A DNA stretch of 64,000 bases from Candidatus Kaistella beijingensis (GCF_020084865.1 NZ_CP071953.1:1054001-1118000); one strand, 5' to 3'; counted from the stretch's first letter, positions 9,126 through 18,021 are shown. Translations and numbers: made by a program. The notes: generated by a model from the letters alone, not told the origin.

Positions 9126-10394
9126 TTAGGGAATATGAGTTCCCGGAGCAATTTGTGCATTTTTCTTCACCACCACAATTCCGTCTTTGATAGAATGGGT
9201 TTCGTAATCGCCATCGGGAAGATGTTTACCTCCGATGATTCGCACATTGTCACCAATGCTGCAGTTTTTGTCGAGAATTGCACGTTCGATGTAGCAATAT
9301 TTACCAACGCCGAGATTTGGTTTTCCCACACTGTCATTGGAAACAATTTCATTTGTGTCCTGATAATAATCTGCTCCCATCATGTACGTATTCATCAAGG
9401 TACTTCCTCTGTCGATGCGGCTTCTGTTGCCTACAATCGAATTTTCAATTTTATCCGCCATCACAATACATCCATCGCCGAAAATGGCTTTACTTACATA
9501 AGAACCCAAAATTTTTGAAGGCGGAAGCATTCTCGCTCTCGTGTAAACCGGCGCTTTTGTAAATAAATTGAATTTCGGGAAATCCCGCGTCAAATCCAGG
9601 TTTGCATCGAAGAAGGATTGAATGGTTCCAATATCCGTCCAATAGCCGTCGTATTGAAAACTTAAAGTTTTGTAAGTTCCAATACCGTTCGGAATCAGTT
9701 CGCCACCGAAGTCATCGCCCGGATCTTCTGCAAACATTTTTTTGAGGACATTTTTGCTAAAGACGTAAATACCCATTGAAGCGAGATATTCTTTACCTTC
9801 AGACTTGCTTTTTTCTGAAACTTCAGATTTCCAGTCGGGTAATAAATCGGTTGAAGGTTTTTCAATAAAAGACGTGATATTTCCTTCATCATCCGATTTT
9901 AGAATTCCAAAACCTGGAGCGTCGTGTGAATTCACGGGAATGGTTGCAATGGTGATATCACCTTCATTTTTGCAGTGGAAATCAATCATTTCGCGAAAAT
10001 CCATCTGATAAAGTTGGTCACCCGAAAGAATCAAAATATAGTCGTACTCGTACTTATCAAGGTGTTTCATCGATTGTCGCACCGCATCGGCTGTTCCTTG
10101 ATACCACTGATCGTTTTCCACATTTTGTTCTGCTGCCAAAATATCTACAAATCCTTTACTGAAAATATCGAAGTGGTAAGAATTTTTGATGTGCGAGTTC
10201 AAAGAAGCAGAATTAAACTGCGTTAAAACCATAATTCTGTTATAACCCGAATTCAGACAGTTAGATATCGGAATATCGACCAACCTGTATTTTCCTGCAA
10301 TGGGAACCGCAGGTTTCGAACGCGAATACGTTAATGGGAACAATCGTGTCCCTCTTCCACCACCGAGAACTATTGAGATTACGCTGGGTTTCAT
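9126..10394 (-). CDS. glgC: Glucose-1-phosphate adenylyltransferase
   Basis: Makes ADP-glucose from ATP and glucose-1-phosphate for glycogen synthesis. The 422-aa protein opens with the nucleotidyltransferase signature GGGRGTRLFPLT, then SRSKPAVPIAGKYRLVDIP, the catalytic-loop aspartate region (ILSGDQLYQMD), the sugar-phosphate site FIEKPSTD, and a C-terminal left-handed beta-helix with hexapeptide-like repeats (about 290-420). Length and domain order are standard. No other glycogen gene is adjacent. Its promoter region (10,395-10,560) faces the IS element; a hairpin remnant and the IS begin about 170 bp upstream. Confidence 0.95.
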   Translation of the reverse strand: MKPSVISIVLGGGRGTRLFPLTYSRSKPAVPIAGKYRLVDIPISNCLNSGYNRIMVLTQFNSASLNSHIKNSYHFDIFSKGFVDILAAEQNVENDQWYQGTADAVRQSMKHLDKYEYDYILILSGDQLYQMDFREMIDFHCKNEGDITIATIPVNSHDAPGFGILKSDDEGNITSFIEKPSTDLLPDWKSEVSEKSKSEGKEYLASMGIYVFSKNVLKKMFAEDPGDDFGGELIPNGIGTYKTLSFQYDGYWTDIGTIQSFFDANLDLTRDFPKFNLFTKAPVYTRARMLPPSKILGSYVSKAIFGDGCIVMADKIENSIVGNRSRIDRGSTLMNTYMMGADYYQDTNEIVSNDSVGKPNLGVGKYCYIERAILDKNCSIGDNVRIIGGKHLPDGDYETHSIKDGIVVVKKNAQIAPGTHIP

Positions 10395-10560
10395 CGTTTA
10401 TTTTTTTGTTATTAATTTATCAGCTTGAGACATAACAATATTACTGATTTTTAGCCATTGAGCAAAATAAAATTACATGATAATTCATGGTTTTTCGCTC
10501 CCTCTTTTAATTTCAAAAAATTAAGACAAAACACGGAAAAGTCATCAGAATAACCAAACA

Positions 10561-10575
10561 AAAAAAACTCCCTCA
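10561..10575. terminator. Left half of terminator hairpin split by the IS
   Basis: The sequence AAAACTCCCTCA ends here and its exact complement TGAGGGAGTTTT begins at 12,009, on the far side of the IS. Together they form a 12-bp stem just beyond the displaced tRNA-Asp 3' end at 12,022-12,037, as expected for the original terminator of the tRNA-Asp transcript (leftward). The halves are now about 1.4 kb apart. Confidence 0.7.
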
Positions 10576-10624
10576 AATTGGACTGCCCCCAAAAAGTTAG
10601 ACACTTTTTAGGGGCATTTTTATT

Positions 10625-11149
10625 ATGGGAGAATCAAAGTATAGTTTAGAATTTAAGGTGAGTTGTGTGGAGAAGATTAAGAAAAATGATCTGTCGATCC
10701 ACTCTTTGGCACAGGAAGTAGGTTTGGATGCGACGGTTGTTCGCAAATGGAAAAGGTTTTATGATTTGTACGGAATTGAAGGACTGCAACGCAGAAGCAA
10801 TCGCCGTTATGACGTAAAATTTAAGTTAAGAGTTTTGGAAACGATCAAGGCACAAGACTTATCTCTAAAGCAAGCTGCTGCACGGTTTAATATCGCTGCA
10901 GAATCCAGCATCACCAATTGGCGGAGCGCTTACGAAAAAAGTGGTATTTTAGGGTTACAGAATAAACCCAAAGGAAGACCAGCAATTATGAGCGATTACC
11001 AACGTAAAAAGAAAAAGTCTGGCAAACCATTGACCAGGGAAGAAGAATTGTTACTGGAAAATGAAAGACTGCGAGCCGAAATCGATTTTCTAAAAAAGTT
11101 AGACGCCTTAACTCTCAAAAAGAACAAGCAAAAGCCATCGAAGAGTTAA
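10625..11149 (+). CDS. IS3-family transposase OrfA
   Basis: A 174-aa protein with two helix-turn-helix units (YSLEFKVSCVEKI, then KFKLRVLETIKAQDLSLKQAAARFN) that recognise the IS ends, followed by a C-terminal leucine-zipper segment (LTREEELLLENERLRAEIDFLKKLDAL). A slippery run of six A then G (TAAAAAAG, 11,091-11,098) lies near its 3' end, the usual site for -1 frameshifting into OrfB to make the full OrfAB transposase. It starts 46 bp inside the left inverted repeat. Confidence 0.9.
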   Translation: MGESKYSLEFKVSCVEKIKKNDLSIHSLAQEVGLDATVVRKWKRFYDLYGIEGLQRRSNRRYDVKFKLRVLETIKAQDLSLKQAAARFNIAAESSITNWRSAYEKSGILGLQNKPKGRPAIMSDYQRKKKKSGKPLTREEELLLENERLRAEIDFLKKLDALTLKKNKQKPSKS

Positions 11150-11976
11150 GGCCTAAATACAATCTGTCCGTATTATTGGATTGTACCGGGATGGCGAGAA
11201 GCAGTTTCTATTATCATCAAAACAAGGCTCAAACCGACAAATATTCGGACGTAAAAACAATGATAAAACAGATTTATCATCAACACAAAGGAAGGTTTGG
11301 ATACCGGCGTATTACTTTGACAATGAGAGATAAAGGAATTATTATCAATCATAAAACAGTATTGAGATTAATGAAATCGCTAGGACTGAAAAGCATTATA
11401 CGGGTAAAGAAATACAAATCTTACCGTGGAGAACAAGGAAAAATAGCACCCAATATTTTGAAAAGAAATTTCAAAGCCGACCAGCCGAACACGAAGTGGG
11501 CAACCGATGTAACGGAATTTAATGTCTCGGGAAATAAGCTCTATTTATCTCCGATAATCGATTTATTCAACGGTGAAATCATCAGCTATAATCTCTCAGA
11601 AAGGCCTGTCTTTGCACAGATTACAGATATGCTGAAAAAGGGTTTAAAGAAAATTAAAAATACAGAAAACATCATTTTACATTCAGACCAAGGTTGGCAA
11701 TATCAAATGAAAGCTTATCAAAATATATTAAAAGAAAAAGGAATTGTTCAAAGTATGTCCCGAAAAGGGAACTGTCTGGACAATGCCATAATCGAAAATT
11801 TCTTCGGAACATTGAAGTCTGAAATGTTTTATACCAAAAAGTTTGGTTCTATCGACGAACTCAGGAAAGAAATAAAAGAATACATTGATTATTACAACAA
11901 CGACAGAATAAGGCTTAATTTAAAAGGAAAGAGCCCGGTACAGTACCGAACTCTTTCCTTTAATAATATTGTTTAA
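11093..11976 (+). CDS. IS3-family transposase OrfB (DDE integrase domain)
   Basis: The frame is open upstream of its first ATG (11,176) back to the A6G slippery site and reads RLNSQKEQAKAIEELRPKY there, so it is most likely expressed as an OrfA-OrfB fusion by -1 frameshift. It has an HTH_21 region (KGRFGYRRITLTMRDKG) and an rve integrase domain with the DDE triad: D in WATDVTEF, D in HSDQGWQY and E in NAIIENFFGTLKSE. No disrupting stop was seen. Confidence 0.9.
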
Positions 11977-12021
11977 TTTTGTCTAAACTTTTGGGTGCAG
12001 TCTAAATATGAGGGAGTTTTG

Positions 12022-12037
12022 CGATCCGGACGGGACT
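12022..12037. other. attL-like 3' tRNA-Asp fragment, element A
   Basis: The 16 bases CGATCCGGACGGGACT are identical to the 3' end of the tRNA-Asp genes at 21,121 and 58,551 (minus strand) and to the fragment at 21,229; similarity stops abruptly after the T. Such a displaced tRNA end marks the far end of an element integrated at the tRNA 3' end. Confidence 0.8.
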
Positions 12038-12194
12038 TAAAAACGTTTGGTTTTGCCTTTTGCAATGGGCGTTTATAAATTGTGTTTCTAAAAGGACACC
12101 GAATTTTCCCCCTCCTATTTTATTACGTTTTGTAACATCTTGTAGGTTTATCAAAGATAAGAAATTAATAAAACATGTGCAATAAATGTATAGG

Positions 12195-12398
12195 TTAATC
12201 GCGGATTAATTCTTTTACGATTTCTGCTTGCAGACCGGCATATTGGCAGAATTCTTCTATGGTGATAAACTGATGTTCCTCCTCTCCTAGTTTTTGTTTG
12301 ATGCGCTGGATAAGATCGCGGGAAAAGCGTTCGCTTTTTCCTGTGATTCTTACGATATCTTTCGGGTAGATGCAGAGTCTTTGAGGCGGTCGTTTCAT
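12195..12398 (-). CDS. Small HTH-like protein of the island left end (copy A)
   Basis: A 67-aa protein nearly superposable on the 67-aa protein at 21,413-21,616; the first 30 residues are almost identical (CIYPKDIVRITGKSERFSRD). The predicted helices and the pattern of a recognition helix followed by ITIEEFCQYAGL suggest a small DNA-binding protein. Its position just inside the attL site in both elements suggests a role in element control or excision, but that is inference. Coding DNA is about 85 percent identical to copy B by eye at the 5' end. Confidence 0.7.
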   Translation of the reverse strand: MKRPPQRLCIYPKDIVRITGKSERFSRDLIQRIKQKLGEEEHQFITIEEFCQYAGLQAEIVKELIRD

Positions 12399-12637
12399 AC
12401 TCTATCCTTGGTTTTGGGTTGGAGTTGCTATACTGATTCTGCGGTGACTATGCAAAGGTAAAATTATTCTTTTTCCTACTAAATAGGAAACTTGTGTCCT
12501 TTTCGGCAAAAAGCGTCGTTATCGGCACGGAAACTTGCTCTGCATATTTGTTTTGCAAAATTTTGTCTTGTGAATTCACCAAGATTTGAGAGAATGAACC
12601 TCATCATTCTAAAATCAATTTTTTAAAATTTAAGAAA

Positions 12638-12760
12638 ATGGCTAGACAAAGCAGTATTATCAAACTGAAAGGCACTATTGGTGGTGTAATGTTCTATAGT
12701 CTCCACTTGGTTCTCCGTGAACAGCAACAATCATTGTATAGAGTACTCATATCAGTATAA
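12638..12760 (+). pseudogene. Truncated 5' remnant of the 251-aa phage-like gene
   Basis: The first 20 codons (MARQSSIIKLKGTIGG...) match the start of the gene at 21,885 except for one substitution. The similarity then ends at a junction near 12,700 and an unrelated frame runs to a stop at 12,758. The leader before the ATG (CAATTTTTTAAAATT) is also conserved. This marks the left edge of a large deletion or replacement in element A. Confidence 0.8.
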
Positions 12761-13916
12761 ACTTATCCCAAAAGAGGATTCTTTTCCAAGTCCACGCTTT
12801 CCAAACAATGAAGAATGTAAGAGTACTCTCCAAAAAAGCAAGCATTACATAAAAAATGCGCCATTCTGAAATGGATGAAATACCAATAAGGAATGTAAAT
12901 AAAGCAAGGAATCCCGCAATTGAGATATTTAAAATTCTGTTGATTTTAGGTTTTAAAATCAATGAGAGAAATATCATCAATGAAGGAACTGTGAGAAGTA
13001 TGGTTGCATAAAGCAATTTGTATGGTGTATTCAATAAATTTTCACCACTAATTAATCCTTCAACTTTTCGGGGAACATACAGCTCAAAATAATCTGCGTA
13101 AATGTAGAGGAACATTACCGAAGTCCACAAACCGGACAATAAAATTTTAATATTAATCTTAAAATCTTCAAATTCTGTTTTTTTTGTTTTCATTATAATT
13201 TTTTTTGATTTTTTTATACCAATTACTAATAGCCATAAACAAATCCCAATCTCCGCAACAGAAGGAATTTTACCGATAATTCTTGAAATTCCTATATCTT
13301 GATAATTCGCAAATAAAGTATTGCCGAAAAAATTAATAACATAACCGAAGCATCCCAACATTAAAAGAATTCCGAATATTTTAGGAATAAAACCAGATTT
13401 GTAAACCAAATAACCGAAAGGAAACAACCAAAGTCCCCAAAAAAATGTAGAGATAAAAATTCCGTATTCGTATCGATTAAGATGAAACATAACCAAAGAT
13501 TGCAGTTGAGATTCATTATAAATTTTTAGATACTCTTCCTTGTGAATGATATCTAAAATAATATACTTACTATAAAGATTAAAAAACGAAATAGGGATAC
13601 TCACCAATACAGAAACCACCATAAAATTGGCAACAAATTGATTGACAGTTTTCAACAATTCTCTTAAAACCAAAGGCAAGAAAATAAAAGCCAAATAACA
13701 GAGTACACTCGAAAAAACCCCAATTCGGTAAAGGTTTTCATTTTTGAGAATATTATTAAAAGTTGCTACTTTATCTTCCCAAACTATTAATTGTTTTGGT
13801 ATATATCCTAAACTTACAATTCCTGTTATAACTACGATTAAATAAAGAATTCCTGCAATTCTTGCTGTCCTTTTATTTGAACCGAAATTTGTATCGTTTT
13901 CAAAAATTCCTACCAT
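12747..13916 (-). CDS. Fused DUF4386-DUF6326 membrane protein
   Basis: A 389-aa polytopic membrane protein. Residues 18-240 are a DUF4386 domain (TARIAGILYLIVVITGIVSL start, about six hydrophobic segments); residues 243-378 match a DUF6326 protein with about four more. In element B the same two domains are separate overlapping genes (47,916-48,617 and 47,504-47,926), differing by one A in a homopolymer (eight here, nine there). DNA similarity to element B spans about 12,777-13,871. The first 15 residues and the last 10 differ, so both ends are recombination junctions. Function unknown. Confidence 0.75.
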   Translation of the reverse strand: MVGIFENDTNFGSNKRTARIAGILYLIVVITGIVSLGYIPKQLIVWEDKVATFNNILKNENLYRIGVFSSVLCYLAFIFLPLVLRELLKTVNQFVANFMVVSVLVSIPISFFNLYSKYIILDIIHKEEYLKIYNESQLQSLVMFHLNRYEYGIFISTFFWGLWLFPFGYLVYKSGFIPKIFGILLMLGCFGYVINFFGNTLFANYQDIGISRIIGKIPSVAEIGICLWLLVIGIKKSKKIIMKTKKTEFEDFKINIKILLSGLWTSVMFLYIYADYFELYVPRKVEGLISGENLLNTPYKLLYATILLTVPSLMIFLSLILKPKINRILNISIAGFLALFTFLIGISSISEWRIFYVMLAFLESTLTFFIVWKAWTWKRILFWDKFILI

Positions 13917-14037
13917 TCCTTTATATTAATAAAATCAATCTTTACACGAAGTTTTAACATTTTGCATCAAAAAATAATGCGCTATACAAAAATGAAAGAA
14001 TATAATTTAAAGTGCTCTTGACTTTTGTTAGGAAAAT

Positions 14038-14066
14038 AAAAAATCTTCTAAATTTTAGAAGATTTT
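14038..14066 (-). terminator. Terminator of the Crp/Fnr gene
   Basis: AATCTTCTAA (14,041-14,050) pairs perfectly with TTAGAAGATT (14,054-14,063) around a 3-nt loop, with a T tract in the minus-strand direction. It begins a few bases after the stop codon. Confidence 0.8.
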
Positions 14067-14070
14067 GCTA

Positions 14071-14661
14071 TTATTTGTTTAATTTTTTTCTGATTCTGCT
14101 TAAACTTTCGGGTTTCATTCCTAGAAGTGATGCAATGTATTGTATCGGGACATTTTGAACAATCTGTGGAGCTTCTCTTAATAATTTCACATACCGTTCT
14201 TCTGCACTTAAAGTAGCCAACTCAAATGCTTTTCGATTTTTTTCTTCAATGATGTTTTGAAATAACTGAATGGTGTATTGTTTTACGGATATACCTTTTT
14301 CAAAAACAGTATCCATATCGTCTCTTTTAATTCTCAGTATTTTGCAGTCCGTAATTGTTTGCAGAGTTTCTGTGGCAGGTTTCCTCTCCATCAAACTCAT
14401 GTAAGAAGCAATAAAACGAGGTTCACTATTGATTTCTACCGTAATTTCATTCCCATCAACGTCAGTATGAAATTTACGCATAAACCCTGATAAAATGTAA
14501 TTTTGATACTGTGGAATTTCACCTTGCTTTTCATACAATGTATTTTTTGGCAACTCAAAATATTCAAAATACTGATAGCAAAGTTCCCTATCAATATCGT
14601 GCATAGGATAAACTTCACTTAGTTTGTTGCAGAAAAAGTTAAAAATCCCGACCTCTATCAT
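14071..14661 (-). CDS. Crp/Fnr-family transcriptional regulator
   Basis: A 196-aa protein with an N-terminal cyclic-nucleotide-binding-like beta-roll (YILSGFMRKFHTDVDGNEITVEI, RFIASYMSLMERKPATETLQTI) and a C-terminal winged helix ending VPIQYIASLLGMKPESLSRIRKKLNK. There are no Fnr-type cysteines, and the usual cAMP-contact residues are not evident. Many Flavobacteriia carry such single-gene regulators near membrane or stress genes; it precedes the DUF4386 gene by 154 bp on the same strand and may control it. Confidence 0.85.
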   Translation of the reverse strand: MIEVGIFNFFCNKLSEVYPMHDIDRELCYQYFEYFELPKNTLYEKQGEIPQYQNYILSGFMRKFHTDVDGNEITVEINSEPRFIASYMSLMERKPATETLQTITDCKILRIKRDDMDTVFEKGISVKQYTIQLFQNIIEEKNRKAFELATLSAEERYVKLLREAPQIVQNVPIQYIASLLGMKPESLSRIRKKLNK

Positions 14662-14757
14662 ATGCGAATAGTATGCGCATATCTAAAATTGTTATAAAAC
14701 TCGTTATACAAATGGTCTATATTTCAGAATAGTAATTTTATTGAGACCAAAAAAATC

Positions 14758-14797
14758 AAAAACCCCGCAGATTGGAAATCTTTTTCGGGATTTAAGA
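14758..14797 (-). terminator. Terminator of the three-gene secreted-protein operon
   Basis: Read on the minus strand, AATCCCG pairs with CGGGGTT and an inner AGATT-TCC-AATCT hairpin extends it; TTTTTG follows. It lies 20-60 bp beyond the stop at 14,816. Confidence 0.75.
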
Positions 14798-14815
14798 TTT
14801 TGCAGCTAACATAGT

Positions 14816-16243
14816 CTATCTTAGTAAATATGCACCAAAACTATTGTAACCGCCATAAGATCCGTCTATGGTAATTGCAACACCAGAAATATTTGTCAGC
14901 TGTACTTCTACGTAGTCATTTTCATTTAGCAATGCATTAGCAGAAAAACTTATCGTAGGAAGCGTGACTTGGTTAGTTCCTGTTCCCGGCAAAATGTAAT
15001 CTTGTATGCTTTCTGTACCATTCTTTAAAAGTGTAATTCTTACATAGTCATTCCAAGCAGAACCAGAAGCAATCCCAGAATTATTTACTAATTTTAAATT
15101 CACATCAAAATGATAATAGCCATTTTTGGGAACGTAATATTTATTGTTTTGGAAAATACCGCCATTATTATCAAATTGTACAGTACCATAATAACTATTT
15201 TGGAAGATCTGGTTAGTTGATTTTTTTGCAATTAGCAGGTAAGTGTTGCTATAATTTTCCTGCCAAGTTGCATTTCCATTAGCGTCAGAAGTGAGAACTT
15301 TTCCGTTTCCAGGAGAACCACTTGTAATTTTGAGCGCTCCGTTGATTTCTGTACCTCCGGTTCCGGTTTGCAATGCCAATCCTGATAAGCTGCTGAAGTA
15401 TCCTCCGATTCCATCGTCTGATGTTCCAGAAACACCAATTCCTGCAAAAATAGAGCTTCCTTTCACACCAGTTCCTGTATTAGAACTTCCTTGTACTCCT
15501 ATACTATTTGAACCCGACGAACTTCCACTTATTCCGACTCCACCATTACCATTATTGTAGTAGTTTGAAACTTGAAATGCAACATTGGAAGTGTTGCCAG
15601 AACCTGAATAAGGCAAAGAAAATCCTGATGAGGATGTTTGCCAAGTTGCATTTCCAGAAGCGTCAGATGTTAAAACTTTTCCTGCTCCAGCCCCGTTGGT
15701 CATTTGGAAATCGGTGGTTTTTGTTTTTCCGCTAACTACCAGTCTTTCCGTAGGATTGGTCATTCCAATCCCAACGTTTCCAGAGTTGGCATTATAAATA
15801 TTGTTCCCAGAAACATACCACTGCGAAGATCCGGAAGCACTTCCTGCAGAATTGGCATACATTGCATACGGAACACTCAATAATTGCGAAGTTCCTGCAA
15901 TCGTGTAATTGGTTCCGCCAGATGGATCGGTTTCTGTTTTCAGATAAAAATTTCCTGATGACCAGTTGATTGCAGAGAAATTTCCTGCAAAAACGGTTCC
16001 GCTGCCTATTTGCAAAGTTAAAAGTCCGTTTACGTTGGTAGTTCCGTTATGGGTTTCGGCATATACCAAATTTCCGGTAGGTGATCCCTGCAAAATACTT
16101 ACATATACAGATACATTTTGGTTTTGGATTAATTGTCCCGAAGCATTTCTAATAATGGCTTGGTAACTCATTTTTTGAGGTGCTTGTGCATAGGAAAACA
16201 ATATTCCTAAAAAAAGTAATATAATTGAAATTGATTTTTTCAT
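14816..16243 (-). CDS. Secreted fibre-like protein with C1q-like C-terminal domain
   Basis: A 475-aa exported protein: signal peptide MKKSISIILLFLGILFSYAQ, an N-terminal conserved domain (APQKMSYQAIIRNASGQLI to about 130), a central Gly/Ser/Thr/Asn-rich region with repeated GKVLTSDASGNATWQ motifs, and a C-terminal domain from about 340 with the alternating beta pattern of a C1q/TNF-like jelly roll (QFDNNGGIFQNNKYYVPKNG, YYHFDVNLKL). Repeated collagen-free stalk plus globular head suggests a trimeric surface fibre. The next gene upstream is a paralogue with a different head. Function unknown. Confidence 0.7.
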   Translation of the reverse strand: MKKSISIILLFLGILFSYAQAPQKMSYQAIIRNASGQLIQNQNVSVYVSILQGSPTGNLVYAETHNGTTNVNGLLTLQIGSGTVFAGNFSAINWSSGNFYLKTETDPSGGTNYTIAGTSQLLSVPYAMYANSAGSASGSSQWYVSGNNIYNANSGNVGIGMTNPTERLVVSGKTKTTDFQMTNGAGAGKVLTSDASGNATWQTSSSGFSLPYSGSGNTSNVAFQVSNYYNNGNGGVGISGSSSGSNSIGVQGSSNTGTGVKGSSIFAGIGVSGTSDDGIGGYFSSLSGLALQTGTGGTEINGALKITSGSPGNGKVLTSDANGNATWQENYSNTYLLIAKKSTNQIFQNSYYGTVQFDNNGGIFQNNKYYVPKNGYYHFDVNLKLVNNSGIASGSAWNDYVRITLLKNGTESIQDYILPGTGTNQVTLPTISFSANALLNENDYVEVQLTNISGVAITIDGSYGGYNSFGAYLLR

Positions 16244-16280
16244 GATGTTAATTTTGTTAATTTTTTTTTTATAAATTGTT

Positions 16281-17546
16281 TCAGTCAGATATTTTGTGTC
16301 CTCTAACTACAAATTTGTAATATGACATGGTGGAAGCCCCATCAAAATTATTTACATTAAACCAAATGGATTTTGGAGAAGAAATATAAACTTCGAGAGA
16401 TGCATAAAAATATTTTACGTTACTGGTGTTGTCAATAGGTATTTGATCTAAAACGAAATTTGAATCCATAGAAACACTATAAAAAATAGATGTCAATGCC
16501 GTTGGATTCCCATACCCACTGAATTCGAAATGATAAAGCCCTGGGTTATTGATATTTACGATTAAACTTTTTTTGGGGTTGGAATAGGACGCCTGGCTTC
16601 CTGCAATTACAGTTCCTGTGTTATAAATTGTTTCTAGAATTCCATCATTTGTATTTCCTGCTTTCTTATACAAAAAGAATTGAAATCTTTCCAAATTGTT
16701 ATAAGCAGATGATTTCCAACTTGCATTTCCACTTGCGTCAGAAGTCAACACTTTTCCAGCACCGGGATTTCCACCAGCAATTTTAACTGTTCCAGCAATA
16801 TCTATATTCCCATTGGCTTTAACAGCCAGACCTGTATTACTGCTAAATTCTCCACCTGGACCATCACTGGAAAATCCTGAAACTCCGGCATAGTTTCCAT
16901 CGGTTTCAAATTCCCCGCCTTTTCCAGAGGAAGAAAATCCGTAAACAGCACTTCCACTTGAAGATTCTGCATGAACAGCATTACCGCTTTCCGCAGAAGC
17001 ACTAACTGCAGTTCCCGCTCCCGAAGCATCTCCTACAATTGCCGTACTTCCAGTAGAAATGCCATTATTTGTAATTTTGAAAGCAGGATTATTCGTAGAA
17101 ACAGTTCCACTGTAAGGAACAGAAAATCCATTAGAAGCGTTCCCCGCATTTTTAGCATATAAAGCATAGGGCACACTCAACAATCTTGAGGTGGAACTTA
17201 TCGTATAATTGCTTCCTCCAGTAGGATCAATTTCAGTTTTTATGAAATACGGTGCGTTTGTACTCCAATCTATTGTAGAAAAATTACCTGTTAACGGAAC
17301 TCCAGAACCAATACTAATACTAAAAAGTCCGTTTTGATTGGTTGTAGCGGTTTGATTCTCTACATAAACTGCAGTTCCTGTTTCATACGTTTGCAAAATT
17401 GAGATTTTTATCCCCACATTTTGATTAATAATCAGTGCGTTGCCAGCGTTTCTAACAACAGCCTGATAACTCATTGCATTAGGTGCTTGCGCGAGGGAAT
17501 AGAAAATTCCTAAAAAAAGTAATATAATTGAAATTGATTTTTTCAT
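16281..17546 (-). CDS. Secreted fibre-like protein, paralogue of the gene downstream
   Basis: The first 140 residues match those of the 14,816-16,243 product (same signal peptide, AQAPNAMSYQAVVRNAG, GNFSTIDWS, SRLLSVPYALYA), and it has the same GKVLTSDASGNASWK stalk motif. The C-terminal 120 residues are a different beta-rich domain (NPKKSLIVNINNPGLYHFEF). Together the two look like a shared stalk with variable heads. It begins 4 bp before the end of the T9SS-sorted gene, so all three are an operon. Confidence 0.7.
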   Translation of the reverse strand: MKKSISIILLFLGIFYSLAQAPNAMSYQAVVRNAGNALIINQNVGIKISILQTYETGTAVYVENQTATTNQNGLFSISIGSGVPLTGNFSTIDWSTNAPYFIKTEIDPTGGSNYTISSTSRLLSVPYALYAKNAGNASNGFSVPYSGTVSTNNPAFKITNNGISTGSTAIVGDASGAGTAVSASAESGNAVHAESSSGSAVYGFSSSGKGGEFETDGNYAGVSGFSSDGPGGEFSSNTGLAVKANGNIDIAGTVKIAGGNPGAGKVLTSDASGNASWKSSAYNNLERFQFFLYKKAGNTNDGILETIYNTGTVIAGSQASYSNPKKSLIVNINNPGLYHFEFSGYGNPTALTSIFYSVSMDSNFVLDQIPIDNTSNVKYFYASLEVYISSPKSIWFNVNNFDGASTMSYYKFVVRGHKISD

Positions 17547-17550
17547 GATG

Positions 17551-18021
17551 TCATTTTTTTATAATTTTAAATGTTTTGGTGTTTTTTCCATCTTGCATTA
17601 CCTTCAAAATGTACATAGATTGAGGAAGCATACTCAAGTTAAGTTCGTTTTTTTTCTGGTTCAACTGTCCTTGTTTTATGAGTTTTCCTTGTGCATCATA
17701 CAATAGAAATTCAGAATTCTTGTAAGACTCTTCATGGAAATCTACATACAGTACATCTTGTACGGGATTTGGATACAGGCTAATGTTTTTCACAAGATTC
17801 TGTGTTTCCGAAGTTGACAATGTGGTGATTTCATACGCTTGCTGAACACCTTCGCTTACCATTCCTGAAGACGAACTGTAAGCGTGATACGCGATTTGCC
17901 CCACAGAATAAGAAGCACTACCGCCGCTTCCATTTGAGTTTCCGCCAGAAGCAACAATGGCTTGCTGTGCTTGCATTTGACTGACTATTGAAATCAGAAA
18001 AAGGATTACTAAATTTTTCAT
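17551..18021 (-). CDS. T9SS type A sorting-domain protein
   Basis: A 156-aa exported protein: signal peptide MKNLVILFLISIVSQMQAQ, a short domain (IVASGGNSNGSGGSASYSVG, typical of Bacteroidetes surface proteins), then the canonical type IX secretion C-terminal domain (ISLYPNPVQDVLYVDF, LYDAQGKLIKQG, LNLSMLPQSMYILKV, KTFKIIKK). It should be exported by Por/T9SS and anchored or released at the surface. It is first of the three-gene operon and is divergent from the response regulator 127 bp away. Confidence 0.88.
   Translation of the reverse strand: MKNLVILFLISIVSQMQAQQAIVASGGNSNGSGGSASYSVGQIAYHAYSSSSGMVSEGVQQAYEITTLSTSETQNLVKNISLYPNPVQDVLYVDFHEESYKNSEFLLYDAQGKLIKQGQLNQKKNELNLSMLPQSMYILKVMQDGKNTKTFKIIKK

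Larger units (their letters stand above)
10579..12004 (+). mobile_element. IS3-family insertion sequence (IS150-like), complete
   Basis: A 1,426-bp element bounded by imperfect terminal inverted repeats: left TGGACTGCCCCCAAAAAGTT and right (reversed) TAGACTGCACCCAAAAGTTT. A 3-bp target duplication AAT flanks it (10,576-10,578 and 12,005-12,007). It carries the two overlapping transposase frames typical of IS3. Removing the IS and one AAT restores a perfect hairpin (ACTCCCTCA, loop, TGAGGGAGT with A/T tails), so insertion was in the loop of a terminator. Both frames are open, so it may be active. Confidence 0.9.
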
